Part shown: positions 43,081-54,964 of the stretch, piece by piece | How positions within the stretch are numbered: the stretch's first letter is position 1 | Layout of the letters: every line of letters starts with the position of its first letter | NCBI GenBank assembly: GCA_013076295.1 | Contig: RQOL01000955.1 | Span: 124,001-188,000 of the forward strand | Source of the DNA: Sanderia malayensis | Lineage: Eukaryota; Cnidaria; Scyphozoa; Semaeostomeae; Pelagiidae | DNA: 64,000 nucleotides | Reading direction: 5' to 3' | The notes under the pieces: model-generated | Told to the model about the DNA's origin: nothing | Database searches by the model: none | What the model saw: only the letters and a program-made list of their open reading frames with translations | Program-made: the position numbers and the translations under genes

Positions 43081-44542
43081 AAGAAATAAAAAATATAACA
43101 TTCTTTCCCACAATTTACTCTAATGAAGAATAACATTCATTCCCACAAATTGCAGTAATGAAAAAAAATTCATTCCCACAATTTCCACACGAATCTACGC
43201 TAAAAACAGCTAAAGATAATCAATATTAGAGCAGTCATTCCCACAATTTGCAATAATGAAAAATAACGTTCATCCCCACAATTTACACATGAATCCACGC
43301 AAAAACGGCAAAAAGAGATAAAAAAGATAATATTCATTCCCACAATTTACACTAATGAAAAGTGACATTCATTCCCACAATTTAGACTGATGAAAGTTGA
43401 CATTGATTCCCACAATTTACACATTGTTCCACGTAAAAAGAGCTAAAAAAAATAGAGCATTCAATCCCACAAATTACACTAATGAACAGTAACATTGATT
43501 TCCACACATTACAGTAATGAAAAAAAATTCATTCCCACAACTTACACACGAATCCACCCAAAAACGGCAAAAACAGATTAAAATATGACATTCATCCCCA
43601 CAATTTACACACAAATCAACGCAAAAACGGTAAAAACAGATAAAAAAGATAATATTCATTCCCACAATTTACACAAATGAAAAGTGACATTCTTTCCCAC
43701 AATTTACACTAATGAAAAGTAACCATGATTCGCAGAAATTACAGTAATGAAAAATAATTCCTTCCCACAAGTTACACTCGAATCAACTTAAGAACAGCTA
43801 AAACTAAACAATAATAGAGGATTCATTCCCACAATTTGCAGTAATGAAAAATAACCTTCATCCCCACAATTTACACATGAATCCACCCAAAAACGGTAAA
43901 AACAGATAAAAAAGATAATATTCTTTCCCAGAATTTACACTAATGAAAAATGACATTCATTCCCACAATTTAGACTGTTGAGAAATGACATTGATTCCCA
44001 CAATTTACACATTATTCCACGTAAAAAGAGCTAAAAAGTATATAGCACTCTTTCCCACAAATTACACTAATGAAAAGTAACCACGATTCACAGAAGTTAC
44101 AGTAATGAAATATAATTCCTTCCCACAAGTTACACACGAATCAACGTAAGAACAGCTAAATCTGTTCAATAATAGAGCATTCATTCCCACAATTTGCAGT
44201 AATGAAAAGCAAAATTTGATCCCCACAATTTACACATGAATCCCCGCAAAAACGGTAAAAAGAGATAAAAAAAAATAATATTCATTCCCACAATTTACAC
44301 ATGAATCCACACAAAAACGTTAAAAACAGATAAAAAAGATCACATTCATTCCCACAATTTACACTAATGAAAAATAACCTTCATTCCCACAATTTACACT
44401 AATGAAAGGTGACATTCATTCCCACAATTTAGACTGTTGAGAAATGACATTGATTTCCACAATTCACATATTATTCCACGTAAAAAGAGCTAAAAAGTAT
44501 ATAGCATTCTTTGCCACAATTTACATTAATGAAAAGTAACCA

Positions 44543-45403
44543 TGATTCACATAAATTACAGTAATGAAAAAAAATTCCTTCCCACAATTTACACACGAAT
44601 CAACGTAAGAACAGCTAAATCTGTTCAATAATAGAGCATTCATTCCCACAATTTGCAGTAATGAAAAATAAATTTGATCCCCACAATTTACACATGAATC
44701 CCCGCAAAAACGGTAAAAAGAGATAAAAAAAATAATATTCATTCCCACAATATACACTAATGAAAAGTGACATTCATTCCCACAATCTAGACTGATGAAA
44801 GATAACATTCATTCCCACAACTTACACACGAATCAACATCAATACACGTAAAACTAATAAACCTTTATAGTTCATTCCCACAATTTACACTAATGAAAAG
44901 TAACCATGAATCACATAAATTACAGTAATGAAAAAAAATTCCTTCCCACAATTTACCCACGAATTAACGTAAGAACAGCTAAAACTAATCAATAATAGAG
45001 CATTCATTCCAACAATTTGCAGCAATAAAAAATAACCTTCATCCCCACAATTTACACATGGATCCACGCAAAAACGGTAAAAAGAGATAAAAAAGACAAT
45101 ATTCTTTCCCATAAATTACACTATAATGAACAGTTAGATTGATTTCCACACATTACTGTAATGAACAAAAATTCATTCCCACAATTCACACACGAATCCA
45201 CGCAAAAACGGCAAAAACAGATAAAAAAGATAATATTCATTCCCACAATTTACACTAATAAAAAGTGCCATTCATTCCCACAATTTACAGTAATAAAAAT
45301 GAGATTAATCCCACAATTTACACATGAATCCACGCAAAAACTGTAAAAACAGATAAAGAAGATAATATTCATTCAAACAATTTACACTAATGAAAAGTGA
45401 CAT
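44543..45403 (+). repeat. Segmental copy of 49265-50125
   Basis: Constant offset of 4722 bp. Shared markers include AGCTAAATCTGTTCAATAATAG, CAACATCAATACACGTAAAAC and AATTTACCCACGAATTAACG. The copies part at CATTGATTCCAACAATTTAG here versus CATTCATTCCCACAATCTAG. Confidence 0.78.
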
Positions 45404-45929
45404 TGATTCCAACAATTTAGACTGACGAAAGTTGACATTGATTCCCACAACTTACACATGAATCAACATAAATACACCTAAAACTAATAAAAATACGACA
45501 TTTATTCCCACAATTTGCACTAATGAAAAGAAACATTCATTCCCATAAACTAAAGTAATGAAAAAAAATTCATTCCCACAATTTCCACACGAATCAACGC
45601 TAAAAACAGCTAAAGCTAATGAATTATAGAGCATTCATTCCCACAATTTGCAGTAATGAAAAATAATCTTCATCCCCACAATTTACACATGAATCCACGC
45701 AAAAACGGTAAAAGAGATAAACAAGATCATATTCATTCCCACAATTTACACTAAAGAAAAGTGACATTCATTCCCACAGTTTCGACTGATGAAGGGTGAC
45801 ATTCATTCCCACAAATTATACTGTTGAGAAGTGACATTGATTCCCACAATTTACACATTATTCCACGTAAAACAGCTAAAAAGTATATAGCATTCTTTCC
45901 CACAAGTTACACTAATGAAAAATAACCAT

Positions 45930-46530
45930 AATTCACATAAATTACAGTAATGAAAAAAAATTCCTTCCCACAATTTACAGATGAATCAACGTAAGAACAG
46001 CTAAAACTAAACAATAATAGAGGATTCATTCCCGCAATTTGCAGTAATGAAAATTAACCTTCATCCCCATAATTTACACATGAATCCACGCAAAGACTGT
46101 AAAAACAGATAAAGAAGATAATGTTAATTCCCACAATTTACACTAATGAAAAGTGATATTGATTCCCACAATTTAGACTGATGAAAGTTGACATTGATTG
46201 CCACAACTTACACACGAATCAGCATAAATACACTTAAAACTAATAAAAATTTAAAGTTCATTCCCACAATTTACACTAATGAATAGTAACCATGAGTGAC
46301 ATAAATTACAGTAATGAAAAAAAATTCCTTCATGCAATTTACACACGAATCAACGTAAGAACAGCTAAAGCTAATCAATAATAGATCATTCATTCCCACA
46401 ATTTGCAGTAATGAAAAATAACCTTCATCCCCACAATTTACACATGGATCCACGCAAAAACGGTAAAAAGATTTAAAAAAGATAATATTCATTCCCCCAA
46501 TTTACACTAATGAAAAGTGACATTCATTCC
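45930..46530 (+). repeat. Segmental copy of 50260-50860
   Basis: Offset 4330. Shared markers are AATTTACAGATGAATCAACG, AATTCCTTCATGCAATTT and AAAAAGATTTAAAAAAG. Its order relative to the preceding 44.5-kb block is kept in the partner, but with a different spacing (4330 versus 4722). Confidence 0.75.
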
Positions 46531-46599
46531 CACAATTTGCAGTAATGAAAAATAAATTTCATCCCCACAATTTAGACTGACGAAAGTTGACATTGACTA

Positions 46600-48735
46600 C
46601 CACAACTTACACATGAATCAACATAAATACACCTAAAACTAATAAAAATATGACATTTATTCCCACAATTTGCACTAATGAAAAGAAACATTCATTCACA
46701 TAAATTACAGTAATGAAAAAAATTCCTTCCGCAATTTACACACTAATCAACGTAAGAACAGCTAAAACTAATCAATAATAGAGCATTCATTCCCACAATT
46801 TGCATTAATGAAAAATAAATTTCATCCCCACAATTTACACATGAATCCACGCAAAAACGGTAAAAAGAGATAAAAAAGATAATATTCATTCCCACAATTT
46901 ACACTAAGGAAAAGTGACATTCATTCCCACAATTTAGACTAATGAAAGGTGACATTCATTCCCACAATTTAGACTGTTGAGAAATGACATTGATTCCTAC
47001 AATTTACACATTATTCCACGTAAAAAGAGCTAAAAAGTATATAGCATTCATTCCCACAATTTACATTAATGAAAAGTAACCATGATTCACATAAATTACA
47101 GTAATGAAAAAAAATTCCTTCCCACAATTTACACACGAATCAACGTCAGAACAGCTAAAACTAATCAATAATAGAGCATTCATTCCCACAATTTACAGTA
47201 ATAAAAATAAGATTAATCCCTCAATTTACACATGAATCCACGGAAAAACGGTAAAAACAGATAAAGAAGATAATATTCTTTCAAACAATTTACATTAATG
47301 AAAAGTGACATTCATTCCCACAAATTAGACTGTGGAGAAATGACATTTATTCCCACAATTTACACATTATTGCACGTAAAAAGAGCTAAAAAGTATATAG
47401 CATTCTTTCCCACAATTTACATTAATGAAAAGTAACCATGATTCACATAAATTACAGTAATGAAAAAAAATTCCTTCCCACAATTTACACACGAATCAAC
47501 GTCAGAACAGCTAAAACTAAACAATAATAGAGCATTCATTCCCACAATTTGCAGTAATGAAAAATAAATTTCATCCCCACAATTTACACATAAATCCACG
47601 CAAAAACGGTAAAAAGAGATAAAAACGATAATATTCATTCCCACGACTCACACACGAATCAACGTAAGAACAGCTAAAACTAAACAATAATAGAGGATTC
47701 ATTCCCACAATTTACACTAATGAATAGTAACCATGATTGACATAAATTACAGTAATGAAAAAAGTCCTTCCCGCAATTTACACACGAATCAACGTAAGAA
47801 CAGCTAAAACTAATCAATAATAGAGCATTCATTCCCACAATTTGCAGTAATGAAAAATAAATTTCATCCCCACAATTTAGACTGACGAAAGTTGACATTG
47901 ACTACCACAACTTACACATGAATCAACATAAATACACCTAAAACTAATAAAAATACGACATTTATTCCCACAATTTGCACTAATGAAAAGTAACATTCAT
48001 TCCCATAAATTACAGTAATGAAAAAAAAATCATTCCCATAATTTCCACATTATTCCACGTAAAAACAGCTAAAAAGTATATAGCATTCTTTCCCACAATT
48101 ACCACTAATGAAAAGTAACCATAATTCACATAAATTACAGTAATGAAAAAAATTCCTTCCCACAATTTACACATGAATCAACGTAAGAACAGCTAAAACT
48201 AAACAATAATAGAGGATTCATTCCCGCAATTTGCAGTAGTGAAAAATAACCTTCATCCCCATAATTTACACATGAATCCACGCAAAAACAGTAAAAACAG
48301 ATAAGAAAGATAATAGTCATTCCCACAATTTACACTAATGAAAAATAACCTTCATTCCCACAATTTACACTAATGAAAGGTGACATTCATTCCCACAATT
48401 TAGACTGTTGAGAAGAGACATTGATTCCCACAATTTACACATTATTCCACGTAAAAACAGCTAAAAAGTATATAGCATTCTTTCCGACAATTTACACTAA
48501 TGAAAAGTAACCATGATTCACATAAATTACAGTAATGAAAAAAAATTCCTTCCAACAATTTACACACGAATCAACGTAAGAATAGCTAAAACTAAACAAT
48601 AATAGAGGATTTATTCCCGCAATTTGCAGTAATGAAAAATAACCTTCATCCCCACAATTTACACATGAATCCACGCAAAGACGGTAAAAAGAGATAAAGA
48701 AGATAATATTTATTCCCACAATTTACACTAATGAA
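46600..48735 (+). repeat. 2.1-kb segmental copy of 56726-58861
   Basis: Constant offset of 10126 bp across the retrotransposon, with very few differences (for example CATCCCCACAA versus CATCCTTACAA at 57707). It includes the paralogous uninterrupted version of the retrotransposon target at 48119-48138. Confidence 0.82.
48119..48138 (+). other. Paralogous empty insertion site
   Basis: Reads CCATAATTCA|CATAAATTAC with no interruption. The same left half (52118-52127) and right half (56461-56470) flank the retrotransposon, so this shows the pre-insertion state. Confidence 0.8.
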
Positions 48736-49264
48736 AAATAACCTTCATTCCCACAATTTACACTAATGAAAGGTGACATTCATTCCCACAATTTAGACTG
48801 TTGAGAAATGACATTGATTTCCACAATTCACATATTATTCCACGTAAAAAGAGCTAAAAAGTATATAGCATTCTTTGCCACAATTTACATTAATAAAAAG
48901 TAACCATGATTCACATAAATTACAGTAATGAAAAAAAATTCCTTCCCACAATTTACACACGAAACAACGTAAGAACAGCTAAAACTAATAAATAATAGAG
49001 CATTCATTCCCACAATTTGCAGTAATGAAAAATAAATTTCATCCCCACAATTTACACATGAATCCACGCAAAAACGGTAAAAAGAGATAAATAAGATAAT
49101 ATTCATTCCCACAATTTGCACTAATGAAAAGTGACATTCATTCCCACAATTTAGACTGGTGAGAAGTGACATTGATTCCCACAATTTACACATTATTCCA
49201 CGTAAAAAGAGCTAGAAAGTAAATAGAATTTTTTCCGACAATTTCCACTAATGAAAAGTAACCA

Positions 49265-50125
49265 TGATTCACATAAATTACAGTAATGAAAAAAAATTCC
49301 TTCCCACAATTTACACACGAATCAACGTAAGAACAGCTAAATCTGTTCAATAATAGAGCATTCATTCCCACAATTTGCAGTAATGAAAAATAAATTTCAT
49401 CCCCACAATTTACACATGAATCCCCGCAAAAACGGTAAAAACAGATAAAAAAAATAATATTCATTCCCACAATATACACTAATGAAAAGTGACATTCATT
49501 CCCACAATCTAGACTGATGAAAGATAACATTCATTCCCACAACTTACACACGAATCAACATCAATACACGTAAAACTAATAAACATTTAAAGTTCATTCC
49601 CACAATTTACACTAAAGAAAAGTAACCATGAATCACATAAATTACAGTAATGAAAAAAAATTCCTTCCCACAATTTACCCACGAATTAACGTAAGAACAG
49701 CTAAAACTAATCAATAATAGAGCATTCATTCCAACAATTTGCAGTAATAAAAAATAACCTTCATCCCCACAATTTACACATGGATCCACGCAAAAAGGGT
49801 AAAAAGAGATAAAAAAGACAATATTCTTTCCCATAAATTACACTATAATGAACAGTAACATTGATTTCCACACATTACTGTAATGAACAAAAATTCATTC
49901 CCACAATTCACACACGAATCCACGCAAAAACGGCAAAAACAGATAAAAAAGATAATATTCATTCCCACAATTTACACTAATGAAAAGTGCCATTCATTCC
50001 CACAATTTACAGTAATAAAAATGAGATTAATCCCACAATTTACACATGAATCCACGCAAAAACGGTAACAACAGATAAAGAAGATAATATTCATTCAAAC
50101 AATTTACACTAATGAAAAGTGACAT
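49265..50125 (+). repeat. Segmental copy of 44543-45403
   Basis: Partner block with small changes, such as AACATTTAAAG for AACCTTTATAG. It is followed at about 50.13 kb by a second repeat of its own internal CAATCTAGACTGATGAAAGATAAC module. Confidence 0.78.
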
Positions 50126-50609
50126 TCATTCCCACAATCTAGACTGATGAAAGATAACATTCATTCCCACAACTTACACACGAATCAACATCAATACACG
50201 TACAACTAATAAACATTTAAAGTTCATTCCCACAATTTACACTAAAGAAAAGTAACCATGAATCACATAAATTACAGTAATGAAAAAAAATTCCTTCCCA
50301 CAATTTACAGATGAATCAACGTAAGAACAGCTAAAACTAAACAATAATAGAGGATTCATTCCCGCAATTTGCCGTAATGAAAATTAACCTTCATCCCCAT
50401 AATTTACACATGAATCCACGCAAAGACTGTAAAAACAGATAAAGAAGATAATGTTAATTCCCACAATTTACACTAATGAAAAGTGATATTGATTCCCACA
50501 ATTTAGACTGATGAAAGTTGACATTGATTGCCACAACTTACACACGAATCAACATAAATACACTTAAAACTAATAAAAATTTAAAGTTCATTCCCACAAT
50601 TTACACTAA

Positions 50610-51590
50610 TGAATAGTAACCATGATTGACATAAATTACAGTAATGAAAAAAAATTCCTTCATGCAATTTACACACGAATCAACGTAAGAACAGCTAAAG
50701 CTAATCAATAATAGATCATTCATTCCCACAATTTGCAGTAATGAAAAATAACCTTCATCCCAACAATTTACACATGGATCCACGCAAAAACGGTAAAAAG
50801 ATTTAAAAAAGATAATATTCATTCCCCCAATTTACACTAATGAAAAGTGACATTCATTCCCACAATTTAGACTGATGAAAGTTGACATTGATTCCCACAA
50901 TTTACACATTGTTCCACGTAAAAAGAGCTGAAAAAATATAGCATTATTTCCCACAAATTACACTAATGAACAGTAACATTGATTTCCACACATTACAGTA
51001 ATGAAAAAAAATTCATTCCCACAATTTACACACGAATCCACGCAAAAACGGCAAAAACAGATAAAAACATAACATTCATCCCCACAATTTACACATGGAT
51101 CCACGCAAAAACGGTAAAAACAGATAAAAAAGATAATATTCATTCCCACAATTTACACTAATGAAAAGTGACATTCATTCCCACAATTTACAGTAATAAA
51201 AATAAGATTAATCCCACAATTTACACATGAACCCACGCAAAAACGGTAAAAACAGATAAAGAAGATAATATTCATTCAAACAATTTACACTAATGAAAAG
51301 TGACATTCATTCCCACAATTTAGACTGACAAAAGTTGACATTGATTCCCATAACTTACACATGAATCAACATAAATACACCTAAAACTAATAAAAATATG
51401 ACATTTATTCCCACAATTTGCACTAATGAAAAGAAACATTCATTCACATAAATTACAGTAATGAAAAAAATTCCTTCCGCAATTTACACACTAATCAACG
51501 TAAGAACAGCTAAAACTAATCAATAATAGAGCATTCATTCCCACAATTTGCATTAATGAAAAATAAATTTCATCCCCACAATTTACACAT
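50610..51590 (+). repeat. Segmental copy of 58860-59830
   Basis: Offset 8248, with markers AATTCCTTCATGCAATTT, AGAGCTGAAAAA and GACAAAAGTTGACATTG. The partner lies to the right of the retrotransposon, directly joined to the copy of 46.6-48.7 kb. Confidence 0.78.
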
Positions 51591-51639
51591 GAATCCACGC
51601 AAAAACGGTAAAAAGAGATAAAAACGATAATATTCATTC

Positions 51640-52127
51640 CCACGACTCACACACGAATCAACGTAAAAACAGCTAAAACTAAACAATAATAGAGGATTTA
51701 TTCCCACAATTTACACTAATGAATAGTAACCATGATTGACATAAATTACAGTAATGAAAAAAGTCCTTCCCGCAATTTACACACGAATCAACGTAAGAAT
51801 AGCTAAAACTAATCAATAATAGAGCATTCATTCCCACAATTTGCAGTAATGAAAAATAAATTTCATCCCCACAATTTAGACTGACGAAAGTTGACATTGA
51901 CTACCACAACTTACACATGAATCAACAAAAATACACCTAAAACTAATAAAAATACGACATTTATTCCCACAATTTGCACTAATGAAAAGAAACATTCATT
52001 CCCATAAATTACAGTAATGAAAAAAAATTCATTCCCACAATTTCCACATTATTCCACGTAAAAACAGCTAAAAAGTATATCGCATTCTTTCCCACAAATA
52101 CCACTAATGAAAAGTAACCATAATTCA
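51640..52127 (+). repeat. Array block carrying the target of the retrotransposon
   Basis: Matches 47640-48128 (offset about 4000) and 57766-58254. It shares CCCACAAATACCACTAATG with the latter. The block ends at CCATAATTCA, where the element starts. The two paralogs continue with CATAAATTACAG, which here appears only after the element. Confidence 0.8.
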
Positions 52128-52150
52128 ATGTTAGTTAATACATGAAATTT

Positions 52151-52166
52151 ATTAACTTTAGTTAAT
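52151..52166. repeat. Terminal inverted repeat ATTAACT-TT-AGTTAAT
   Basis: Perfect 7-bp inverted repeat around a 2-bp centre, 23 bp inside the left end. A direct copy of its right arm, TTAGTTAAT, lies at 52131-52139. The position near the recombining end makes it a candidate recombinase-binding arm, by inference only. Confidence 0.5.
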
Positions 52167-52208
52167 TAGGCACGGATTTCTCATATTGCGTGACTCTTTT
52201 TTGATGCT

Positions 52209-52254
52209 AATCAACAACCAAAATTAACAGGGCCGCACCAAGGGTGCGTTGATT
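52209..52254. other. Possible stem-loop in A1
   Basis: AATCAAC (52209-52215) pairs with GTTGATT (52248-52254). Inside, CGCACC (52234-52239) pairs with GGTGCG (52243-52248) around AAG. The two stems share one base, so they may be alternatives. Repeated in A2 at 55484-55529. Confidence 0.4.
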
Positions 52255-52361
52255 ACTTGACACAGGCAAGGTATTTTAATCTGGCACCAATCGAAAATAT
52301 CACGCATAGCGATGCTGCCTGTATCTAATCTCAGCTTGATGAAAGTGACAAGCACAATAAA

Positions 52362-52448
52362 CCAATCAGAGCTCCCAACACAGCAAGCTAACCAGCGACA
52401 AGCCAATCAAATTAAGCGAATCACCACGCAAAATACTCCCTTTATAAG
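52362..52448 (+). promoter_or_regulatory. Likely element promoter in A1 (two CCAAT boxes and TATA)
   Basis: CCAATCA at 52362-52368 and again at 52403-52409, followed by TATAAG at 52443-52448. This is classic RNA polymerase II spacing and would place a start near 52470-52480, upstream of the gag ATG at 52557. The same trio lies in A2. Confidence 0.55.
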
Positions 52449-52556
52449 ACAATGCAAAGCCCTCAAAGGGCAACAATTTACAAACAAAGCAACATATACA
52501 TAGTTGCCAAGCAAATCAAGGAAACAAAAATTTAATTTGAGCGAAAGCTAGGTGAG

Positions 52557-53288
52557 ATGGCTAAAAGCAAGTCAATTAAACAAGGCATACGGAGAAGTAC
52601 GCGACCTTCTACAGCGGCGACTACTGCTAGTTCATGGCCCAGTGTTGCAACCGAAGCCAACACGGCAATAGAAGGCTCTCTGGCTACCATCGTCCGCGAA
52701 CTGATGACCGCCAACAAGCCTCCACAGACGGATAGACCAGCCAATACGCCGCAGCCAGTTTCACTCGAAACGTTGCATCTTCCAAGCAGTTCAGCCCCAC
52801 CGATGATGCCGGCCACGTACACCATCAATGCCTTCTCGCCGGTGGTTTCCAACAGCCTCGTCAGACAAATCCAGAGCGGTGAGTTTTTTGAATTATCAAA
52901 AATTAGTCACTCAGAACCTCCAGAAATTATCTCCCCCGGCACCACAAGTTTTCCATTTGAATGGGGGATGATAACGACTTGAAGATTGTTAAGCACGATG
53001 TACTGGGGAAGGATCGACCAACAATTCTGGTTGATGACGTTTACAGCCGGCCCACAAGATCAAGAGGATTGTATTTTTAACAAAGAACCCTTTAACAGTA
53101 AATCCCTTGCGGCAAAAAGGGACGACGTATGCCGCAGGTTTAATATCGAACGCTTTTGTAAAGAGGCTACCTGCCGATTTAAACATGTATGCAACAGACC
53201 GGGCTGTGGGGGAAAGCATGCTGGAAACAGATGCACCCTCGTCATCAACCCCGGCTCTGGAAAACATTACTACTTCGTTATCTCGTAG
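52557..53288 (+). pseudogene. Gag-like protein remnant with CCCH and CCHC zinc fingers
   Basis: The frame opens at ATG 52557 (MAKSKSIKQGIRRSTRP, basic, then Ser/Thr/Pro-rich) and meets TGA at 52980. A one-base-shifted frame just there reads sensibly (GDDNDLKIVKHDVLGKDRP), so a frameshift near 52970 is likely. The original frame is then meaningful again from about 53070. It carries a CCCH finger (C-x8-C-x4-C-x3-H) and a CCHC knuckle (C-x4-C-x3-H-x4-C) at 53130-53234. Fingers of this kind, with CRRFN before and HVC between, are known from Gag-like proteins of YR retrotransposons in animals. The usual middle part of Gag seems shortened. Role in life: RNA packaging. Confidence 0.7.
53130..53234 (+). 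other. CCCH + CCHC zinc-finger pair in Gag remnant
   Basis: Cysteines and histidines in order: VCRRFNIERFC, then KEATC, RFKH, VC, NRPGC, GGKH, AGNRC. All ligands are intact although the surrounding gene is broken. The first finger fits C-x8-C-x4-C-x3-H and the second is a retroviral-type knuckle with spacing 4-3-4. Confidence 0.7.
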
Positions 53289-53295
53289 TTTAAAA

Positions 53296-54419
53296 CCGTT
53301 GAGTAGAATTGATGTCGTTCATCTAGAACTCGCTTTAGACACCCATCCTGATTGTTTTTTTTTTGTTTTTTTTTTTTTTTTTTTTTTTTTTTGTTTTTTT
53401 GTTTTTTTTGTTTTTCGCTTCTGACCTGTGTACCGGACTACGGGAGGGTGTTTCAATTAGCGACCACAGCCCTAGAATACCCAGGCGTTCTCCGAATCCA
53501 CCCACTGCTTCACTTCACCCGGACAAAATTACCGAAAATCTTAACAAAGAGGTCTCCTTAGAGCGCCCAGTGGGCCCCTTTTTCAGAGCCGCCGTTTCCA
53601 AACCTGCAAGTTTCCCCCCTGGGGGTAGTTCCGGCAAACTGTTCCGAAAAATTCCGCACAATTTTTCATTTGTCTTATCCGAATTCGATCAATTCTTTCC
53701 TTGACAAGGACTCGCATTCTTTAAAATATGTAATAATCGATGAAGCAATTGCAGAGCCTCAACGTCTCGGGCTTGGTTCATTTATGGCCAAAACAGACAT
53801 CGAATCTGCCTTTCGTCTAATTTAAGTCCATCCAAACGACTGGGAATTATTGGGTATGAACTGGAACGGGGGTTTCTATTTCGAAAAATTCTTGCTTATT
53901 GGCCTACGCGGCGGTCCTTTTCTCTTCAATCAATATGCTACCGCGATTCACTGGATACTGGAACATAAGTGTGTAATTTCCTACGTGACACACTTCCTAG
54001 ACGATTTCTTGATTATCGAACCTAAAAATCCTGATTCCCCGTTTGACAAAATTTGTAAGGTCAGCCTTCAAGAAACAGGCATTTCCATCGCGTGGCTAGA
54101 GTTGTATGCTATTGTTATGGCCTGCCTTATTTGTGCACCACGCTGGTTTACGAAAAGGATTTATTTTAATGCAATAACGAGTCTGTTGTTTATATCATTA
54201 CCTCAAAACGTCCCCCTTCCCCAAAGTGATGGCTCTGGTCCATCACCTAACGCTTCTCACTATGCAATATAATTTCTATTTTTTGCTAAACACATCCCGG
54301 GAGCAAACAACGAAATAGCTGATTCTCTCTCACGTTTCCAGGTCGATTGTTTCCGACCATTGGCGCCATGGGCCGACCCCCTGCCTCCACAACTCCCGGA
54401 GGAAATTTCGCACCTTTGA
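53296..54419 (+). pseudogene. Reverse transcriptase-RNase H remnant (DIRS-order type)
   Basis: The domain order fits a YR-retrotransposon Pol, spread over several frames. The linker RIDVVHLELALDTHPD (53305-53352) is followed by the T-rich tract, then DLCTGLREG (53423-53449) in the next frame. A further shift falls at the T run 53579-53583. RT motifs follow: PPFPNLQVSPLGVVP (53589-53633), HLSYP (53667-53681) and AKTDIESAFRLI with the first catalytic Asp at 53796-53798. An in-frame TAA stands at 53823-53825, then VHPNDWELLG, GLRGGPFLFNQ and the catalytic FLDDF with its two Asp at 54000-54005. RNase H starts around WLELYAIVMACL, is frameshifted after 54170, and ends with KHIPGANNEIADSLSRF (54288-54338). 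Final stop at 54417. No function is expected from this copy. Confidence 0.85.
53355..53415 (+). repeat. 61-bp T-rich tract inside the RT linker
   Basis: Near-pure T run with G only at 53365, 53393, 53401 and 53410. It lies exactly between the HPD and GLREG motifs of the pol linker, where relatives have roughly ten ordinary residues. It therefore replaces or expands coding sequence and changes frame. Slippage growth or sequencing error in its length is possible. Confidence 0.85.
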
Positions 54420-54720
54420 CGCCTTTGTTACACCATTTTCAAGTTTTTCACTCGCCCAAAATACACAAGACTCACACCGCACGGGGGTCAAGCAGTTCCT
54501 TACTTTTGCTAAGCGTTCAAAGCTCATGGATTTTAGGGTATTTTGTCCGCCGACGGAATTACTCTATGTTATTTTGCTACTCACATGGCCCCGACTGTCT
54601 CACATGACACAATAACAATGTTTCTGGCCGCAGTGAGAGACTTTCATTTACAACACGTTTTTACTTGCAACTTGCAAGATTTCTGTCGACAATATATATT
54701 CTTTGATCACTTTCACATTT
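54420..54720 (+). pseudogene. Tyrosine recombinase remnant, N-terminal (core-binding) domain only
   Basis: Begins in a new frame right at the end of RNase H (FDAFVTPFSSFSLAQ). LAQNTQDSHRTGVKQFLTF (54451-54507) resembles the first helix of the SAM-like core-binding domain in DIRS-order recombinases (pattern LAxxTxxSYxTGVxxFLxFC). After a one-base shift near 54560 it continues LCYFATHMAPTVSHDTI (54564-54614) and TMFLAAVRDFHLQH, the matching later helices. The catalytic domain with its Arg, His-x-x-Arg and Tyr is absent, so this copy cannot cut or join DNA. In intact relatives the enzyme inserts the circular DNA copy into the genome. Confidence 0.75.
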
Positions 54721-54871
54721 CCGGGCTGCTTCAGCTGGACACTGCACGTGATCTCGATAACCAAATGATATGGGCCATAATTTGCTCCGCACAATTGGAT
54801 ACAATTGCACATCTAATTTCACGCATTTCTCTATACTCGTTTTTATGGGCAATCGCTGGACGCAATTTGTG
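54721..54871 (+). other. Unassigned tail between YR remnant and B1
   Basis: Open in the same frame as the second YR segment (ISGLLQLDTARDLDNQ ... AIAGRNLW) and continuing into B1 as AKVQTLHITKTRNS before a stop at 54945. It shows no recombinase catalytic motif. It may be decayed YR sequence or filler left by the deletion that removed the catalytic half. Confidence 0.4.
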
Positions 54872-54964
54872 GGCAAAAGTGCAAACACTTCATATCACAA
54901 AAACTCGGAATAGCACATCAATAACCTATACTGATACAAATCAGTAAAGTATTAGGCTCAACGG

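Larger units (their letters stand above)
1..52127 (+). repeat. Satellite array, left arm (one-orientation mosaic of 32-64 bp modules)
   Basis: Continuous array of short modules, all in the same orientation. Each has the core TTCCCACAATTTACAC or a close variant (TTTGCAG, TTTAGAC, TTCCCGCAA, CATCCCCACAA). The tails fall into a few classes: TAATGAAAAGTGACA and TAGACTGATGAAAGTTGACA (about 35 bp), ATTATTCCACG...TATATAGCA (57 bp), and ACGAATCAACG...AATAATAGAGCA and ACGAATCCACGC...GATAATA (about 64 bp). In the first 650 bp I count about one core per 43 bp. No RNA gene, intron-exon structure or conserved protein domain is visible. The + strand is rich in A and C and poor in G. Open frames occur on both strands only because the modules recur, and none exceeds 155 codons. 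Confidence 0.96.
52128..52534 (+). repeat. Split direct repeat A1
   Basis: 407 bp from ATGTTAGTTAATACATG to GGAAACAAAAATTTA, repeated at 55403-55809 at constant spacing of 3275 bp with no difference seen. It carries the inverted repeat at 52151-52166, a hairpin-forming stretch near 52209-52254 and the CCAAT/CCAAT/TATA promoter. The gag start codon lies 23 bp after its end. Confidence 0.9.

Noticed and set aside
1..52127. CRISPR-like layout of a constant core with variable spacers
   Set aside because: The tails are not unique. They belong to a few recurring families and no cas-type gene is present. The context is eukaryotic.
52224..52406. 60-codon minus-strand frame (MACRWLACCVGSSDW) in A1, repeated in A2
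   Set aside because: It overlaps the promoter region of the repeat and is duplicated only because A is duplicated. There is no independent support.
52532..52852. 106-codon minus-strand frame opposite gag
   Set aside because: Shadow of the Ser/Thr/Pro-rich Gag start on the other strand. No domain was recognised.
53355..53415. Poly-A tail of a LINE/SINE inserted in reverse
   Set aside because: No flanking duplication or adjacent foreign sequence was seen. The pol linker resumes directly on both sides, so expansion in place is simpler.
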